64,000 nucleotides of DNA from a virus. Location of the stretch: positions 1 through 64,000 of the IMG/VR virus record IMGVR_UViG_3300008740_000001, one strand, 5' to 3'. The position numbers and the translations under genes were made by a program. Shown here piece after piece: positions 1-8,085 of the stretch (positions are counted from its first letter, which is position 1; each line of letters opens with the position of its first letter). Under the pieces are notes generated by a model. The model had not been told where the DNA came from and did not search any database. It saw only the letters and a list, made by a program, of their open reading frames with translations.

Positions 1-86
1 CCAACCCTGAAGTTGAGGATATTGAGGAACTTGAGGTACCCGAAGAAGAGGACCGTCCGTGGATTACTCAAGAAAAAGAAAAATAA
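1..86 (+). CDS. C-terminal end of an acidic protein (partial)
   Basis: An open frame runs in from the left edge (codons in frame from base 3) and stops at TAA 84-86. The visible 27 residues are rich in Glu and Asp and end in a Lys/Glu tail. The real start lies outside the window, so no function can be given. A promoter-like element follows directly, which suggests that this gene ends a transcription unit. Confidence 0.6.
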   Translation, partial: NPEVEDIEELEVPEEEDRPWITQEKEK

Positions 87-89
87 TGC

Positions 90-118
90 TTGACTATTGA
101 ACTAAAGTAGGTTAATAT
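90..118 (+). promoter_or_regulatory. sigma70-like promoter
   Basis: TTGACT (90-95) is separated by 17 bases from TAATAT (113-118). It sits just upstream of an AGGAGG ribosome-binding site (125-130) and the GTG start at 137. The same architecture recurs at 18562, 18963, 22076, 26215 and 28833. Confidence 0.6.
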
Positions 119-136
119 ACTAATAGGAGGTGAAGA

Positions 137-391
137 GTGAGTGCACTTTTCCGATTTTTAGGTTATACAACTGTAATTTTTACTTCATGCATGGGCCTTT
201 TGTACGCTGCACTGTTGACAGGCTGGGCGTGGCTATTTGTATGTACGTTCATTTTTGTTGTTCCTGTGTTTCTTTGTAATGTGTTCGTGCATGCTGCAAT
301 CGCACTCGGCGAACACACTAGTGATAAGCAACTAGTTGCTTTGAACAAGGCATATGCTGTACATGAAAAAAACTTGCAAGAGTATATGTAA
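137..391 (+). CDS. small membrane protein
   Basis: 84 residues with a GTG start, chosen because a strong AGGAGG lies at 125-130 at good spacing. Residues of about 8-30 and 33-58 are hydrophobic and likely form two membrane helices, followed by a short charged C-terminal tail. No family was recognised. It is the first gene after a consensus promoter, so it may be expressed early by host RNA polymerase. Its 3' end overlaps the next reading frame by about 30-40 bases. Confidence 0.6.
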   Translation: MSALFRFLGYTTVIFTSCMGLLYAALLTGWAWLFVCTFIFVVPVFLCNVFVHAAIALGEHTSDKQLVALNKAYAVHEKNLQEYM

Positions 392-869
392 GCGTGTAAA
401 TTCGTTGAGTGTAATTAAGAAGCTAAAAAAAATGATCAAATCCTTACTCCAAAATCTAATTAAACGTGGAGATGGACACTCTACGAACAAAAATCCCGAG
501 CCCGAACCAGTTCAGGCAGAGGAAACACCAGTTTCGCAAGAAAATCCTTCTCCTAATTTAAAAGGAGTGGTGGTTTTGGCCGATGATCCAAGCAAATTAG
601 ACCTTGATGAACTACAGAAGATGCTTCAAGAGGCCTTAAGTGGTCGGAAAGGCTCTCAGCAGAAGAGTCCAACACCTTATATACTTAATACTGACTCAGA
701 TAGTTGGTATTGGAATCCGATTGATCGTAATATGATACGTTTGCCGGCCGGCGCACAGTTGGTTTTAGCCGAAGAGACTCCGAATGACGAAGGAAAAATC
801 ATTTGTTTGACCGATTTGGGCTTTGCGTTGATTCCATTTGAGCTAATCATACCATTAGGATACAATTAA
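354..869 (+). CDS. hypothetical protein
   Basis: 171 residues. The N-terminus is very basic (many Lys/Arg within the first 40 residues) and is followed by a Pro/Glu-rich linker. A compact C-terminal half has a WYWNP motif and a hydrophobic end. ATG 354 and ATG 363 are both possible; either overlaps the upstream gene, which is common in this genome. No family was recognised. A membrane or nucleic-acid contact through the basic N-terminus is conceivable but is only inference. Confidence 0.55.
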   Translation: MLYMKKTCKSICKRVNSLSVIKKLKKMIKSLLQNLIKRGDGHSTNKNPEPEPVQAEETPVSQENPSPNLKGVVVLADDPSKLDLDELQKMLQEALSGRKGSQQKSPTPYILNTDSDSWYWNPIDRNMIRLPAGAQLVLAEETPNDEGKIICLTDLGFALIPFELIIPLGYN

Positions 870-870
870 T

Positions 871-1029
871 ATGTTTTTTACCTTTTTTCAAAGCCCTTTT
901 TGGCGCTCTGTGTTGTGGATTGGAAGTTTTTTAACAATTAAAGCCTTTTTGGGCTTCGAAGTCGCTGTAATCACTGCTTTGGCTATCATCGCAATGCGCC
1001 AAAGAGAAAATAAGGCTTGGTTTATTTGA
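871..1029 (+). CDS. 52-residue membrane protein
   Basis: A short frame from ATG 871 to TGA 1027-1029 begins one base after the preceding stop. It encodes about two hydrophobic stretches (residues of about 12-28 and 30-42) followed by a charged tail, MRQRENKAW. It fills the gap before the deformylase gene. The close packing and the clear membrane-helix composition are the support; no clear Shine-Dalgarno site was seen. Confidence 0.45.
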   Translation: MFFTFFQSPFWRSVLWIGSFLTIKAFLGFEVAVITALAIIAMRQRENKAWFI

Positions 1030-1064
1030 AAAAGAGGTAATTATTCGTACAGAGGTGCCTCAAA

Positions 1065-1577
1065 ATGATATATTCACACAAATTAGTAGAATATCCGTTA
1101 ACCGAAGAGGTATTGTACAAAAAAAGCGCCAAAATTGATGAAATTACTGATGAAATTGTTCAATTGGCCCATAATTTAGCTCAAATTATGTATGATAGCG
1201 GCGGAATCGGCATTGCAGCGCCGCAAGTCGGTATTTATCTGAATTTAATCGTTATAGACTGCTCCGAAGAGAAGAATAACACTGTTTATTTGCTAAATCC
1301 CGAAATTGAGTGGCAAACACCAACAACTAGTCATGGAAAAGAGGGATGTTTAAGTTATCCGGGGCTTGTTATGCCCATTACACGGCCAAAAAAGATAAAA
1401 GTCGTTGCAATGAGTCTTGAGGGCGAAAAAATAGAGTTTGAAGCTAGTGGGATTTATGCGAGATGCATATGTCACGAAATTGACCATTTAAATGGGATCC
1501 CGTTCACTCGCAGAGTTTCTCGGCAAGTAAGAAGGCATTTAATGAGGAAATGGGAGCGTAAAAGAGATGATATATGA
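1065..1577 (+). CDS. def: peptide deformylase
   Basis: 170 residues, close to the usual length of bacterial peptide deformylases, which remove the formyl group from N-terminal formyl-methionine. All three family motifs are present: GIGIAAPQVG at about 47-56, EGCLSYPG at 93-100 (Cys95 metal ligand) and HEIDH at 137-141 (two His ligands and the catalytic Glu). Phage-encoded deformylases are known from marine T4-like phages, where they are thought to support the processing of newly made proteins during infection. The gene overlaps the start of the next small gene by 11 bases. Identification is secure. Confidence 0.95.
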   Translation: MIYSHKLVEYPLTEEVLYKKSAKIDEITDEIVQLAHNLAQIMYDSGGIGIAAPQVGIYLNLIVIDCSEEKNNTVYLLNPEIEWQTPTTSHGKEGCLSYPGLVMPITRPKKIKVVAMSLEGEKIEFEASGIYARCICHEIDHLNGIPFTRRVSRQVRRHLMRKWERKRDDI

Positions 1578-1758
1578 TATTTGGGAAGATTGGATGGGGT
1601 ATGCAGTATATTACGTACAAAACGACACTATTCAGGCCTATTCAAAGAATGTTCCATTGGATTTTGCGCAAGAAAGGCTAATTGAACTGCTTAAACGAAG
1701 AAAATGCGCTTGGATCGAGAAAACAGATCCTACTAGCATGGGAGATATCCCTTTTTAA
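1567..1758 (+). CDS. small protein, paralogue of the next gene
   Basis: 63 residues, starting inside the 3' end of the deformylase gene. It has no known family. The segment A-x-x-R-L-I-x-x-L-x-x-R/G-K-C-A-W occurs here and in the downstream product (1758-1991), so the two look like tandem duplicates. The A of its TAA stop is the A of the ATG start of the next gene, which suggests coupled translation. Confidence 0.55.
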   Translation: MIYDIWEDWMGYAVYYVQNDTIQAYSKNVPLDFAQERLIELLKRRKCAWIEKTDPTSMGDIPF

Positions 1759-1991
1759 TGGCCGAACAAGTTGATATTTTCGAAGACGTGATCTTCGTTT
1801 GGGTACATATCGATTCTAAATTGAAGTGTCTAGGTCCTTATTATTGTTACAATAAAGCCAAAAATAGACTAATTACGTACTTAACTAAGGGCAAGTGCGC
1901 ATGGATGTCATCTAATGAAAGAAAAACCAAGCCTAGGCAATTCAAAGAAGATCAAAGTTGGCGATCTGGTTCAGTGGAGGCACTGGGCTGA
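1758..1991 (+). CDS. small protein, paralogue of the previous gene
   Basis: 77 residues. It shares the R-L-I...K-C-A-W core with the preceding gene, over residues of about 34-50. Its last 25 residues are encoded in DNA that also encodes the N-terminus of the following gene (1915) in another frame. That part may therefore be poorly constrained, or the gene may be a remnant. Function unknown. Confidence 0.45.
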   Translation: MAEQVDIFEDVIFVWVHIDSKLKCLGPYYCYNKAKNRLITYLTKGKCAWMSSNERKTKPRQFKEDQSWRSGSVEALG

Positions 1992-2175
1992 TGGCTGGCT
2001 AGCCATTACGGGGGTCGTAACAGAGACCTCTACCACTAAATTAGCCGGCCGGCGTATTATAATGGCCAAGGTGACGACAACAAGCTCAGAATCCCCACGG
2101 ATCCGCGTCGGCCAAGAAATAGAATTAAACCCTTTGAGTCTTAGAATTATTTCGACCCGAGCCATCAGTGATTAG
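1915..2175 (+). CDS. small SH3-like phage protein
   Basis: 86 residues. The opening K-V-G-D-L-V-Q-W followed by a G-W-x-x-I-T-G-V-V-T-E strand pattern and a terminal L-N-P-L-S-L-R-I-I strand resembles the small beta-barrel (SH3-like) phage proteins seen next to structural genes. It overlaps the preceding frame by 77 bases. The function is unknown; the fold assignment is by pattern only. Confidence 0.55.
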   Translation: MKEKPSLGNSKKIKVGDLVQWRHWADGWLAITGVVTETSTTKLAGRRIIMAKVTTTSSESPRIRVGQEIELNPLSLRIISTRAISD

Positions 2176-2181
2176 TTTTGT

Positions 2182-2194
2182 GACTATTTACTTA
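2182..2194 (+). promoter_or_regulatory. possible phage late-promoter element, GACTATTTACTTA
   Basis: This intergenic motif is nearly the same as AACTATTTATTG at 6505 and at 10810, each in the gap before a gene of the head or cargo region. The genome encodes a gp55-like late sigma factor, whose T4 homologue recognises a short AT-rich element (TATAAATA). The link is inference. Confidence 0.25.
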
Positions 2195-2205
2195 TAGTAA
2201 AAGTT

Positions 2206-2382
2206 ATGAAGGCTCTATTAAGAAACATATGTATTCTTGCTACTGGGATTAATCTGCCAATTATTGGATTGTCCGTATATCTAGGGGATCTTAATTTGTT
2301 TCTTCTTTCCGCAGCTTCGGCAACATTGACTTTAACGGGCGCCCTTTTCGTATATTCAGAGGATGATGAAGATGAACTTTAA
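2206..2382 (+). CDS. 58-residue membrane protein
   Basis: A short frame from ATG 2206 to TAA 2380-2382. Two hydrophobic segments (about 7-25 and 29-50) are followed by the acidic tail SEDDEDEL. Its 3' end overlaps the start of the 768-residue gene. A membrane protein of unknown role. Confidence 0.5.
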   Translation: MKALLRNICILATGINLPIIGLSVYLGDLNLFLLSAASATLTLTGALFVYSEDDEDEL

Positions 2383-4678
2383 CAATTGGCGTGAATTTTT
2401 AGCTGAGGCGAAAGCTCAGCCTGATACCCTTTTAAGAGAAATCTCAGAAGATGAAATGGAGCATATCACAGCGGCGCTGGATGAAATGTCTCCCGAATCT
2501 TGGGCATTCAATGAGCTTTTTGAGGGCAAAAATAGAGTAATTATTGATTTTCCTACCCTCGATCCAAGCTCCGATCTGGGCGGATTCTTATTACTCTTTC
2601 AGAACATGGGTTACGATGTCGATTGGTCTAAGGGGATCTTATCTGGTGAGAAGATTTTCCGAGATACTAGCCCTGCGGGCTTTGTAGATGGTCTTCTGAC
2701 CGGGAGATGGGAAACAGGGAAAACAAAAAAGATAAAAATGAAAGTGGGCAAGTTTTTGGCCACAATATATCGTATGGCCAAGAAGAATTATGAAATTTGG
2801 TTAGAATTATCGCGGAAGGATCCCAATGGCCGCGTCACCGGCAACGATATCTTAAAACATCTGGGAGAAGAAGGTGCACAGAGGTATTATCTCACCAACG
2901 ATCAGCTAAATATGTATTTAGGCGATTTGCCCACTGTCTCTCCCAGATCTGCGCCGGAGTTTTGGAAAAAGAAGGCCCAGTATTGGCAACAAAACGCAGA
3001 TTACATTAAAAATAATTTAGATAATGCCGAAACAGACCAATATTCAATTATTATAACTAGGCACCCTATTGATGTGCTGCGCATGAGCGACTTTAACAAT
3101 ATTCAGTCATGTCATTCGCCGCCTAGTCGCGGTGGAGAAGGCAGCTATTATAAATGTGCCGTCGCAGAGGCCCATGGACACGGCGCTGTAGCTTATGTAG
3201 TTAACACAGCAGAACTGTTAGAACAGACCGATTCTAGTGATATTGGAGAGGCTGAAGGGGTAATTCAAGAAGGTGAAGTGTTCGACGATGAGATAAGAGG
3301 CAGCCATGTGGGAATGGGTATACTTCCCTTGAGCCGTGTAAGACTGCGGCAAATGAGGTATTATGAAGAAGAGAATCCCAAGCGCTGGGATGCCGGCGTT
3401 GAATTAGCAGTACCCGAAAATCGAATTTATGGAGATAATATACCCGGCCTAAAAGACCGAGTAACCAAATGGGCCCAGACAAATCAAGAGAAACAAATCA
3501 AGAATGCGCCAAAAACAGATTCAGGGAAATATAATTTAAGTCTTTTCTATAAATTTGGCGGCTCATATGAAGACAGCGGAAGAGCGGACATTGTGGCAGC
3601 GTTGTTCAACGTTAAGCGCGAAGAGTTGACTGGACATCTTAAGCAGCACACAGAAACAGAAGATAACCTTGATGTTAACCTCGTTGGCGGGGTTATGGAA
3701 CAATACTCTCAACAATGTGAAGAAATAGCTGACGGATGGAATTACAGATACCAAGGTGCTGAAGTTGAATATGAAGTTGAAGATGATGGTGCTGGTTCTG
3801 TTTATATTACCATTGGTGCTTCAATGACAATCAAGTGGTCACTAGATGAGTGGAGTCGTTTTCCAAACCAGAATGAGGTTGAGTGGGCCCTAGGCGAATT
3901 GCGAGATATCGGATGGGGGTTCATAAAGGATTCGTATCCCACATTTCTTAAGAAGCCGGGTATCGGAGATGTCGAGGTACATCTTACGTTCGGGATTGAG
4001 CCGGAACACCTGCCAGATTTCGGCGGCCAAGCATATGCATATGATCCGGATATGTTTGAAGATTTCTGTGTTGAAATCAACAAAGTGGATGATGCATACG
4101 AAGCTATTAAAGGCGAGCTTGAAAGGTTTTTTAAGCGCAATGGAGATATGCAAGGCGGTGCATTTATACAAATGAACTATGATATCGAACAGAAGGATAT
4201 TAGCGCCTACGAGTGGGAAATAGAAAATGATAATAAATGGGATCCCGAAGATGCAACAGAGATCATCGCTTCGACAACTCACTATTTCGACCCAGAAGAA
4301 TATGGAATGGATCCAAGAGTAATGTTCCAAGTTTTGGACTCTCGTGAATATCGCTTAGCTGTAAGAACGGCAATTCTTGCTGGGCCTCGTGAAGAGGTAG
4401 GTACTGAGTATTATCTAGATGTGGACTCGTCTGTCGTGGAGCATGCTGGAGAATTAAAATATACTTTACAGTTTAAAGTATACGAACATCACCCAGATAT
4501 ATTGATAGATCTTCTCAAGGCAGTTATAGAGGATATGGATGACGAGGATGTATTAAATTCGATTTTTACAACAACATTCAAACAGGCACAAAATAGTCGC
4601 TTGCCATCGGGCATGCAAAAGGAATTAAATGAAACAGGGCACGTTGTTAAAAGATGGAAGCAGTTTTTAAGGGGATAA
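2372..4678 (+). CDS. large protein with N-terminal capsid-targeting-like tag
   Basis: 768 residues from ATG 2372, chosen because AGAGG at 2358-2362 is nine bases away; the ATGs at 2363 and 2366 are too close to it. The N-terminus, NNWREFLAEA, matches the tag shared by seven downstream genes and carries an L-x-E site like those cut by T4 prohead protease gp21. A central segment near residue 240 (TRHPIDVLRMSDF then SCHS) is distinctive, but no known domain was assigned. The C-terminus ends in KRWKQFLRG, a second copy of the tag core. Likely an internal virion protein; its activity is unknown. Confidence 0.75.
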   Translation: MNFNNWREFLAEAKAQPDTLLREISEDEMEHITAALDEMSPESWAFNELFEGKNRVIIDFPTLDPSSDLGGFLLLFQNMGYDVDWSKGILSGEKIFRDTSPAGFVDGLLTGRWETGKTKKIKMKVGKFLATIYRMAKKNYEIWLELSRKDPNGRVTGNDILKHLGEEGAQRYYLTNDQLNMYLGDLPTVSPRSAPEFWKKKAQYWQQNADYIKNNLDNAETDQYSIIITRHPIDVLRMSDFNNIQSCHSPPSRGGEGSYYKCAVAEAHGHGAVAYVVNTAELLEQTDSSDIGEAEGVIQEGEVFDDEIRGSHVGMGILPLSRVRLRQMRYYEEENPKRWDAGVELAVPENRIYGDNIPGLKDRVTKWAQTNQEKQIKNAPKTDSGKYNLSLFYKFGGSYEDSGRADIVAALFNVKREELTGHLKQHTETEDNLDVNLVGGVMEQYSQQCEEIADGWNYRYQGAEVEYEVEDDGAGSVYITIGASMTIKWSLDEWSRFPNQNEVEWALGELRDIGWGFIKDSYPTFLKKPGIGDVEVHLTFGIEPEHLPDFGGQAYAYDPDMFEDFCVEINKVDDAYEAIKGELERFFKRNGDMQGGAFIQMNYDIEQKDISAYEWEIENDNKWDPEDATEIIASTTHYFDPEEYGMDPRVMFQVLDSREYRLAVRTAILAGPREEVGTEYYLDVDSSVVEHAGELKYTLQFKVYEHHPDILIDLLKAVIEDMDDEDVLNSIFTTTFKQAQNSRLPSGMQKELNETGHVVKRWKQFLRG

Positions 4679-4702
4679 ACCAATTCCGAGGTCATAATTA
4701 TT

Positions 4703-5125
4703 ATGAAAGGTTATGTTAAAGCGTGGAAGGAATTCTTGGAAGAAGCAAAAAACAATAAAGACTCCAAAGAGATAGCGAAAGCTGTTTTATATAAAGAGGA
4801 TAAAGTACTTTTGCTTAAAAGATCTGACTACATGAAAAAGCATGCCGGCGAATGGGATCTACCCGGGGGCCACCTTATCGAAGGAGAAGACATCACAGAT
4901 GGCCTTATAAGGGAGGTATGGGAGGAAACCGGCCTACGTATTAGAAACCCTGTTAGACTCCACTCAAACGGCAATGACACGTATTATAAGGCATCTATGC
5001 CAGACTCTGAAGTTGAATTAAGCGATGAGCATACCGAGCACAAAATGTACACATTGGATGAAATTGAAAGCTTGGACTTTCCAAGCAAGTATAGGAAAGC
5101 AGTCGAGGAAACCATAAATGAATAA
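4703..5125 (+). CDS. Nudix hydrolase with capsid-targeting-like tag
   Basis: 140 residues. After the tag (W-K-E-F-L-E-E, residues 8-14) comes a Nudix domain. The full Nudix box G-x5-E-x7-R-E-x-x-E-E-x-G-L lies at residues 56-78, with the metal-binding REVWEE core intact. Nudix enzymes hydrolyse nucleoside diphosphates linked to another group (NTPs, ADP-ribose, NADH, caps); the substrate cannot be told here. It follows another tagged gene by 24 bases and overlaps the next tagged gene by 8 bases. If the tag works as in T4, this enzyme would be packaged in the head and delivered with the DNA. Confidence 0.9.
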   Translation: MKGYVKAWKEFLEEAKNNKDSKEIAKAVLYKEDKVLLLKRSDYMKKHAGEWDLPGGHLIEGEDITDGLIREVWEETGLRIRNPVRLHSNGNDTYYKASMPDSEVELSDEHTEHKMYTLDEIESLDFPSKYRKAVEETINE

Positions 5126-6230
5126 CAAAAAGTGGAAACAATTTTTAACAGAAGCAAACCAGCCTCAGTGGCACGGCCTTGCGTTCGATGGCCGGAACCC
5201 CACCGAAGAAGAGATCAAATTGATGGATATCTTTCCGGGCAGCGGTGCACAAGCTCTGGAATTGGCTGAGTTGACCGGCAATGAGGAAATGGCGGTTGAA
5301 TTCCGCAAGATGCTTAAGCCAATCAGAGAAATAATTGCAAAGATTGAAGTGACCATAAAGCAAATCCGTAACGGGACCATGACGAGCGAGAGGCTGGATG
5401 TTATAGCTACAGAATTGGAGCTGGATGCAGAGAAGGCATGGATGAGCAGCCGCAACCACGAGTGGTTCGTAGCCGAGGACTGGTTTGAGGACAGCCTGTA
5501 CGAAATGAAGGATTATATTTGGCACCACGGCATGACTTATAGCGGTGTGGTTGGTCTAGGAAATGTTGCATCAGAAGAAAAGTCGAAGGAAGATTTGGAT
5601 AAGATAAAAACATGGGCAGGAATGGCCGGTCAGGTTGAATTACCCTTAAGTGAAAAGAAATTTTCAGACTTCGAGGATGGGCCCGGGCAATGGACAGATC
5701 TTGCAGTGGCAGATCTGAGAAATCCAGAAAATATAGATTTGTCTATTGAGTTATACAATTTGATTGCCAATGCATATTCACATATGAAGCCCCCGGGGCA
5801 TTTTGATTTTAAAACACCAGAAGATATTCCTTCTGATCATGATGTGTGGGCGGCTGTTAATATAGATGATGATCCTGAGCCTGACGCGCTAAGGGTTGGT
5901 AAAAACAAACCAAGTGGATTGAAATTGACAGCTAGTGGTCACGATGGCAGCAGAGAAGGAAAGGACGCATACATTAACAAAACAGCAGAAATGCTATTGC
6001 AAAATGGATATTATGCAGAAATGTCTAAAGGTATTGCACATTTAATGATAAAATATCACAGTGTACCACATGTTGGAGAAGAAGAGACGGTTAGAAAAGT
6101 ACTAGGAAAGGAAATAGAATGGATCGGGCCCCACCCCGAGGGCAAGTATCCCGGCTATGATGGTTGGTATATTCGCGATATTAGTGGACATAGAGAATTA
6201 AAAATCATGTTAGGAACACCTAACGCTTAA
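5118..6230 (+). CDS. unknown protein with capsid-targeting-like tag
   Basis: 370 residues. It begins MNNKKWKQFLTEA, so the W-K-Q-F-L-T-E tag is present with the cleavage-like L-x-E. The rest is a mostly helical N-terminal half (residues 20-150) and a C-terminal domain from about 250 with G-H-D-G-S-R-E-G-K and G-Y-D-G-W-Y motifs. No family was recognised. It overlaps the Nudix gene by 8 bases and belongs to the same cluster of tagged proteins. Confidence 0.75.
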   Translation: MNNKKWKQFLTEANQPQWHGLAFDGRNPTEEEIKLMDIFPGSGAQALELAELTGNEEMAVEFRKMLKPIREIIAKIEVTIKQIRNGTMTSERLDVIATELELDAEKAWMSSRNHEWFVAEDWFEDSLYEMKDYIWHHGMTYSGVVGLGNVASEEKSKEDLDKIKTWAGMAGQVELPLSEKKFSDFEDGPGQWTDLAVADLRNPENIDLSIELYNLIANAYSHMKPPGHFDFKTPEDIPSDHDVWAAVNIDDDPEPDALRVGKNKPSGLKLTASGHDGSREGKDAYINKTAEMLLQNGYYAEMSKGIAHLMIKYHSVPHVGEEETVRKVLGKEIEWIGPHPEGKYPGYDGWYIRDISGHRELKIMLGTPNA

Positions 6231-6242
6231 ATTGGAGATAAA

Positions 6243-6440
6243 ATGGCTAGAGGCAAAGTGACGACATCAGAGGCTCTCAAGAATGAAAGAGACTCCTTAC
6301 AGGCTAAGAATAGTAAATTGGAGCAGCGTAATGATATGCTGCTGCAGCGGATTGGCGGTCTGAGGGCTCACATCATTCAGAATAATGTAGAGGCCGAAGA
6401 AATTGCTAGATTGCTTGAGCGAATTCTGCTTGATTCGTAA
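6243..6440 (+). CDS. small coiled-coil protein
   Basis: 65 residues, mostly one helix with heptad character (residues of about 8-60; regular Leu/Ile spacing within Glu/Lys/Gln). No family was recognised. It is the last gene before a strong terminator. Confidence 0.6.
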   Translation: MARGKVTTSEALKNERDSLQAKNSKLEQRNDMLLQRIGGLRAHIIQNNVEAEEIARLLERILLDS

Positions 6441-6462
6441 AAGTAAACTAAAATACAATTTT

Positions 6463-6490
6463 AAGCGGGGATTCTTCCCCGCTTTTTTGT
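6463..6490 (+). terminator. rho-independent terminator
   Basis: The stem AAGCGGGG / CCCCGCTT has a six-base loop and is followed by a run of T. It lies 22 bases after the stop of the coiled-coil gene and separates the 2372-6440 unit from the next one. Confidence 0.85.
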
Positions 6491-6504
6491 TTTGCTGTAA
6501 TGTG

Positions 6505-6516
6505 AACTATTTATTG
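6505..6516 (+). promoter_or_regulatory. possible late-promoter element, AACTATTTATTG
   Basis: It sits between the terminator and the ATG at 6522. The identical 12-mer occurs at 10810-10821. It probably restarts transcription after the terminator, but the ATG is only six bases away, so the leader would be very short. Confidence 0.3.
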
Positions 6517-6521
6517 GTGTT

Positions 6522-6836
6522 ATGAAAAATCCTTTTACTCAACACCCTCAAGAAGTGGGTGAGACCTATTTTCAACATATGTGTGCCGCGCTTGGAATTA
6601 CCGGGAGGCTAGCGCTAGCAACTCACTGTCATTTAATACATGCAGTCTTCCCCTTTATCCACCCTCCCCTTGGAACTGATTTGGAAAATTTAATAAAAGA
6701 ACTCAAAGAGTGTTTACCGAAAGAACGCGCCAAGAAGGAATGCCACCTTGATGAAGCACTAAACAACCTTGTTGGTGATGAACTCGAAGAATATGAAGAG
6801 GCTATTGATCTTTACACGACCTACGGAGGAGATTAG
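6522..6836 (+). CDS. DUF6356-like protein
   Basis: 104 residues. The opening N-P-F-T-x-H-P-x-x-V-G-E-T-Y-x-x-H and a later H-A-V-F-P-F-I-H-P-P segment match the small family of unknown function found in alphaproteobacteria and their phages. The middle part (about 25-55) is hydrophobic with two conserved His and may associate with a membrane. It is the first gene after the terminator and precedes the second group of tagged genes. Confidence 0.65.
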   Translation: MKNPFTQHPQEVGETYFQHMCAALGITGRLALATHCHLIHAVFPFIHPPLGTDLENLIKELKECLPKERAKKECHLDEALNNLVGDELEEYEEAIDLYTTYGGD

Positions 6837-6847
6837 TTGGATAAATT

Positions 6848-7453
6848 ATGAAACTACTATTTGAAAATTGGCGCAAGTATTTGAACGAGGGCCAGTGGGA
6901 CTTTGAGAATATCCCACCTTCACAACGAGCGAGAAATATTATAGTAGACGAATTTCTCACCGAAGATGATCGTCATATAGTTATTGTGAAAACTCTCGGC
7001 GGGCCCGTGGCTTTTTACAGAAGCACTGGTGGTGGAAGTGGATCGTGGACAAAAGGAATGTACTTACCCTTCGATGGTGTGAGTCCAGACGGGCCCGGGA
7101 CAGGATCAAAATTTTGGTTTGCTAAAATGGATCCAAGCCATCCACAATCTGGGGAGAAAAGCTCGAAAGTTCCCGAAGAGGGAAGTGAATTTGATAAAAT
7201 TGGAAAACACTTATCTTCTATATACAAACAAAGTGGAGGTGGTCAAAATGCCGGTGAATTTATGAATTCGATTGGATATAAATCTTCCGAAGAACTTGGA
7301 ATTAAGGCATCTCCGGTGTATGGAAACCCGCTTTACGATGCTATGGCCACTAATCTCTTTCTTCAAAAATGGAGAGCGCTGGGTGCATTAGGAAACGATT
7401 ATCGTTGGTGGGGAATAGACGAGATAGACGGCTTTAAGGCGGAGAAAAAATGA
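6848..7453 (+). CDS. unknown protein with MKLLFENWRKYLNE tag
   Basis: 201 residues. The tag occupies residues 1-14 and ends in L-N-E. The body holds a Gly/Ser-rich strand-loop (about 55-75: Y-R-S-T-G-G-G-S-G) and a middle part with P-F-D-G-V-S-P-D-G-P-G-T-G-S-K-F-W-F. The pattern suggests a beta-rich fold, but no family was recognised. It overlaps the next tagged gene by four bases (ATGA). Candidate injected protein. Confidence 0.75.
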   Translation: MKLLFENWRKYLNEGQWDFENIPPSQRARNIIVDEFLTEDDRHIVIVKTLGGPVAFYRSTGGGSGSWTKGMYLPFDGVSPDGPGTGSKFWFAKMDPSHPQSGEKSSKVPEEGSEFDKIGKHLSSIYKQSGGGQNAGEFMNSIGYKSSEELGIKASPVYGNPLYDAMATNLFLQKWRALGALGNDYRWWGIDEIDGFKAEKK

Positions 7454-8085
7454 AACTCCTGTTTGAAAATTGGCGAAAGTATTTAAATGAGTCTTTAGAA
7501 GGATTCAAGTATCTTTCTGCGTCACCATGGTCTACCGCAGATGCAAAACAAGAGTGGGGAGAAGAAGTAAATACATCACTTGAAAACGGCGACGATTATA
7601 TTGCGCAGCGCTGGCCCGGTTTAAGCAGAGAGGTAATAGAAGAAAAGTATCCTTTTTTGCTCTCTGCGGAAGATTTTGCAAAAACCCTAAATTCTGCACC
7701 TATACAAAATTTGCCACTATCACAAATGAAAAATATACACAATCATGCGCAAGTTTATGACATTATCGAAATGTATGAGAACGGTAGCTCATCGGAAGAA
7801 GTGCAAAAAGCTATGTATAGTTTCTTTAAAGGTACTGGTGTTAAATCAGATCCAGATGCATCTGGAAAAAGTTATACCAAAGAATCTAGCTATCAAAGAT
7901 GGGTGGATATGTTTAAAGAGTCTGATTCAATAGACAAGCCATCTGTGGTGTTGGAGTTGCCAGATGGCGGATTAGCTCACGTTAGTGGACAAACTAGACA
8001 AACTGGAGCTTTAACAAGCAGAAAAATTGTTCCATATGCTGTTCTAAGGCCAATTCAAGGAGAACAGAATGAAACTCCTGTTTGA
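7450..8085 (+). CDS. tagged protein with ParB-like C-terminal segment
   Basis: 211 residues with the tag MKLLFENWRKYLNE at the start. The C-terminal part (about 170-205) reads V-V-L-E-L-P-D-G-G-L-A-H-V-S-G-Q-T-R-Q-T-G and then I-V-P-Y-A-V-L. This resembles the G-x-x-R core of ParB/sulfiredoxin-fold proteins, a family that includes nucleases and NTP-binding proteins. The resemblance is weak and the function is unknown. Its 3' end overlaps the kinase gene by 17 bases, so its last residues are read from the DNA encoding the next tag. Confidence 0.7.
   Translation: MKLLFENWRKYLNESLEGFKYLSASPWSTADAKQEWGEEVNTSLENGDDYIAQRWPGLSREVIEEKYPFLLSAEDFAKTLNSAPIQNLPLSQMKNIHNHAQVYDIIEMYENGSSSEEVQKAMYSFFKGTGVKSDPDASGKSYTKESSYQRWVDMFKESDSIDKPSVVLELPDGGLAHVSGQTRQTGALTSRKIVPYAVLRPIQGEQNETPV

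Noticed and set aside
3802-4330. Long minus-strand frames inside the 768-residue gene
   Set aside because: They lie opposite a well-supported gene, have no ribosome-binding site or domain and all real genes here are on the + strand.
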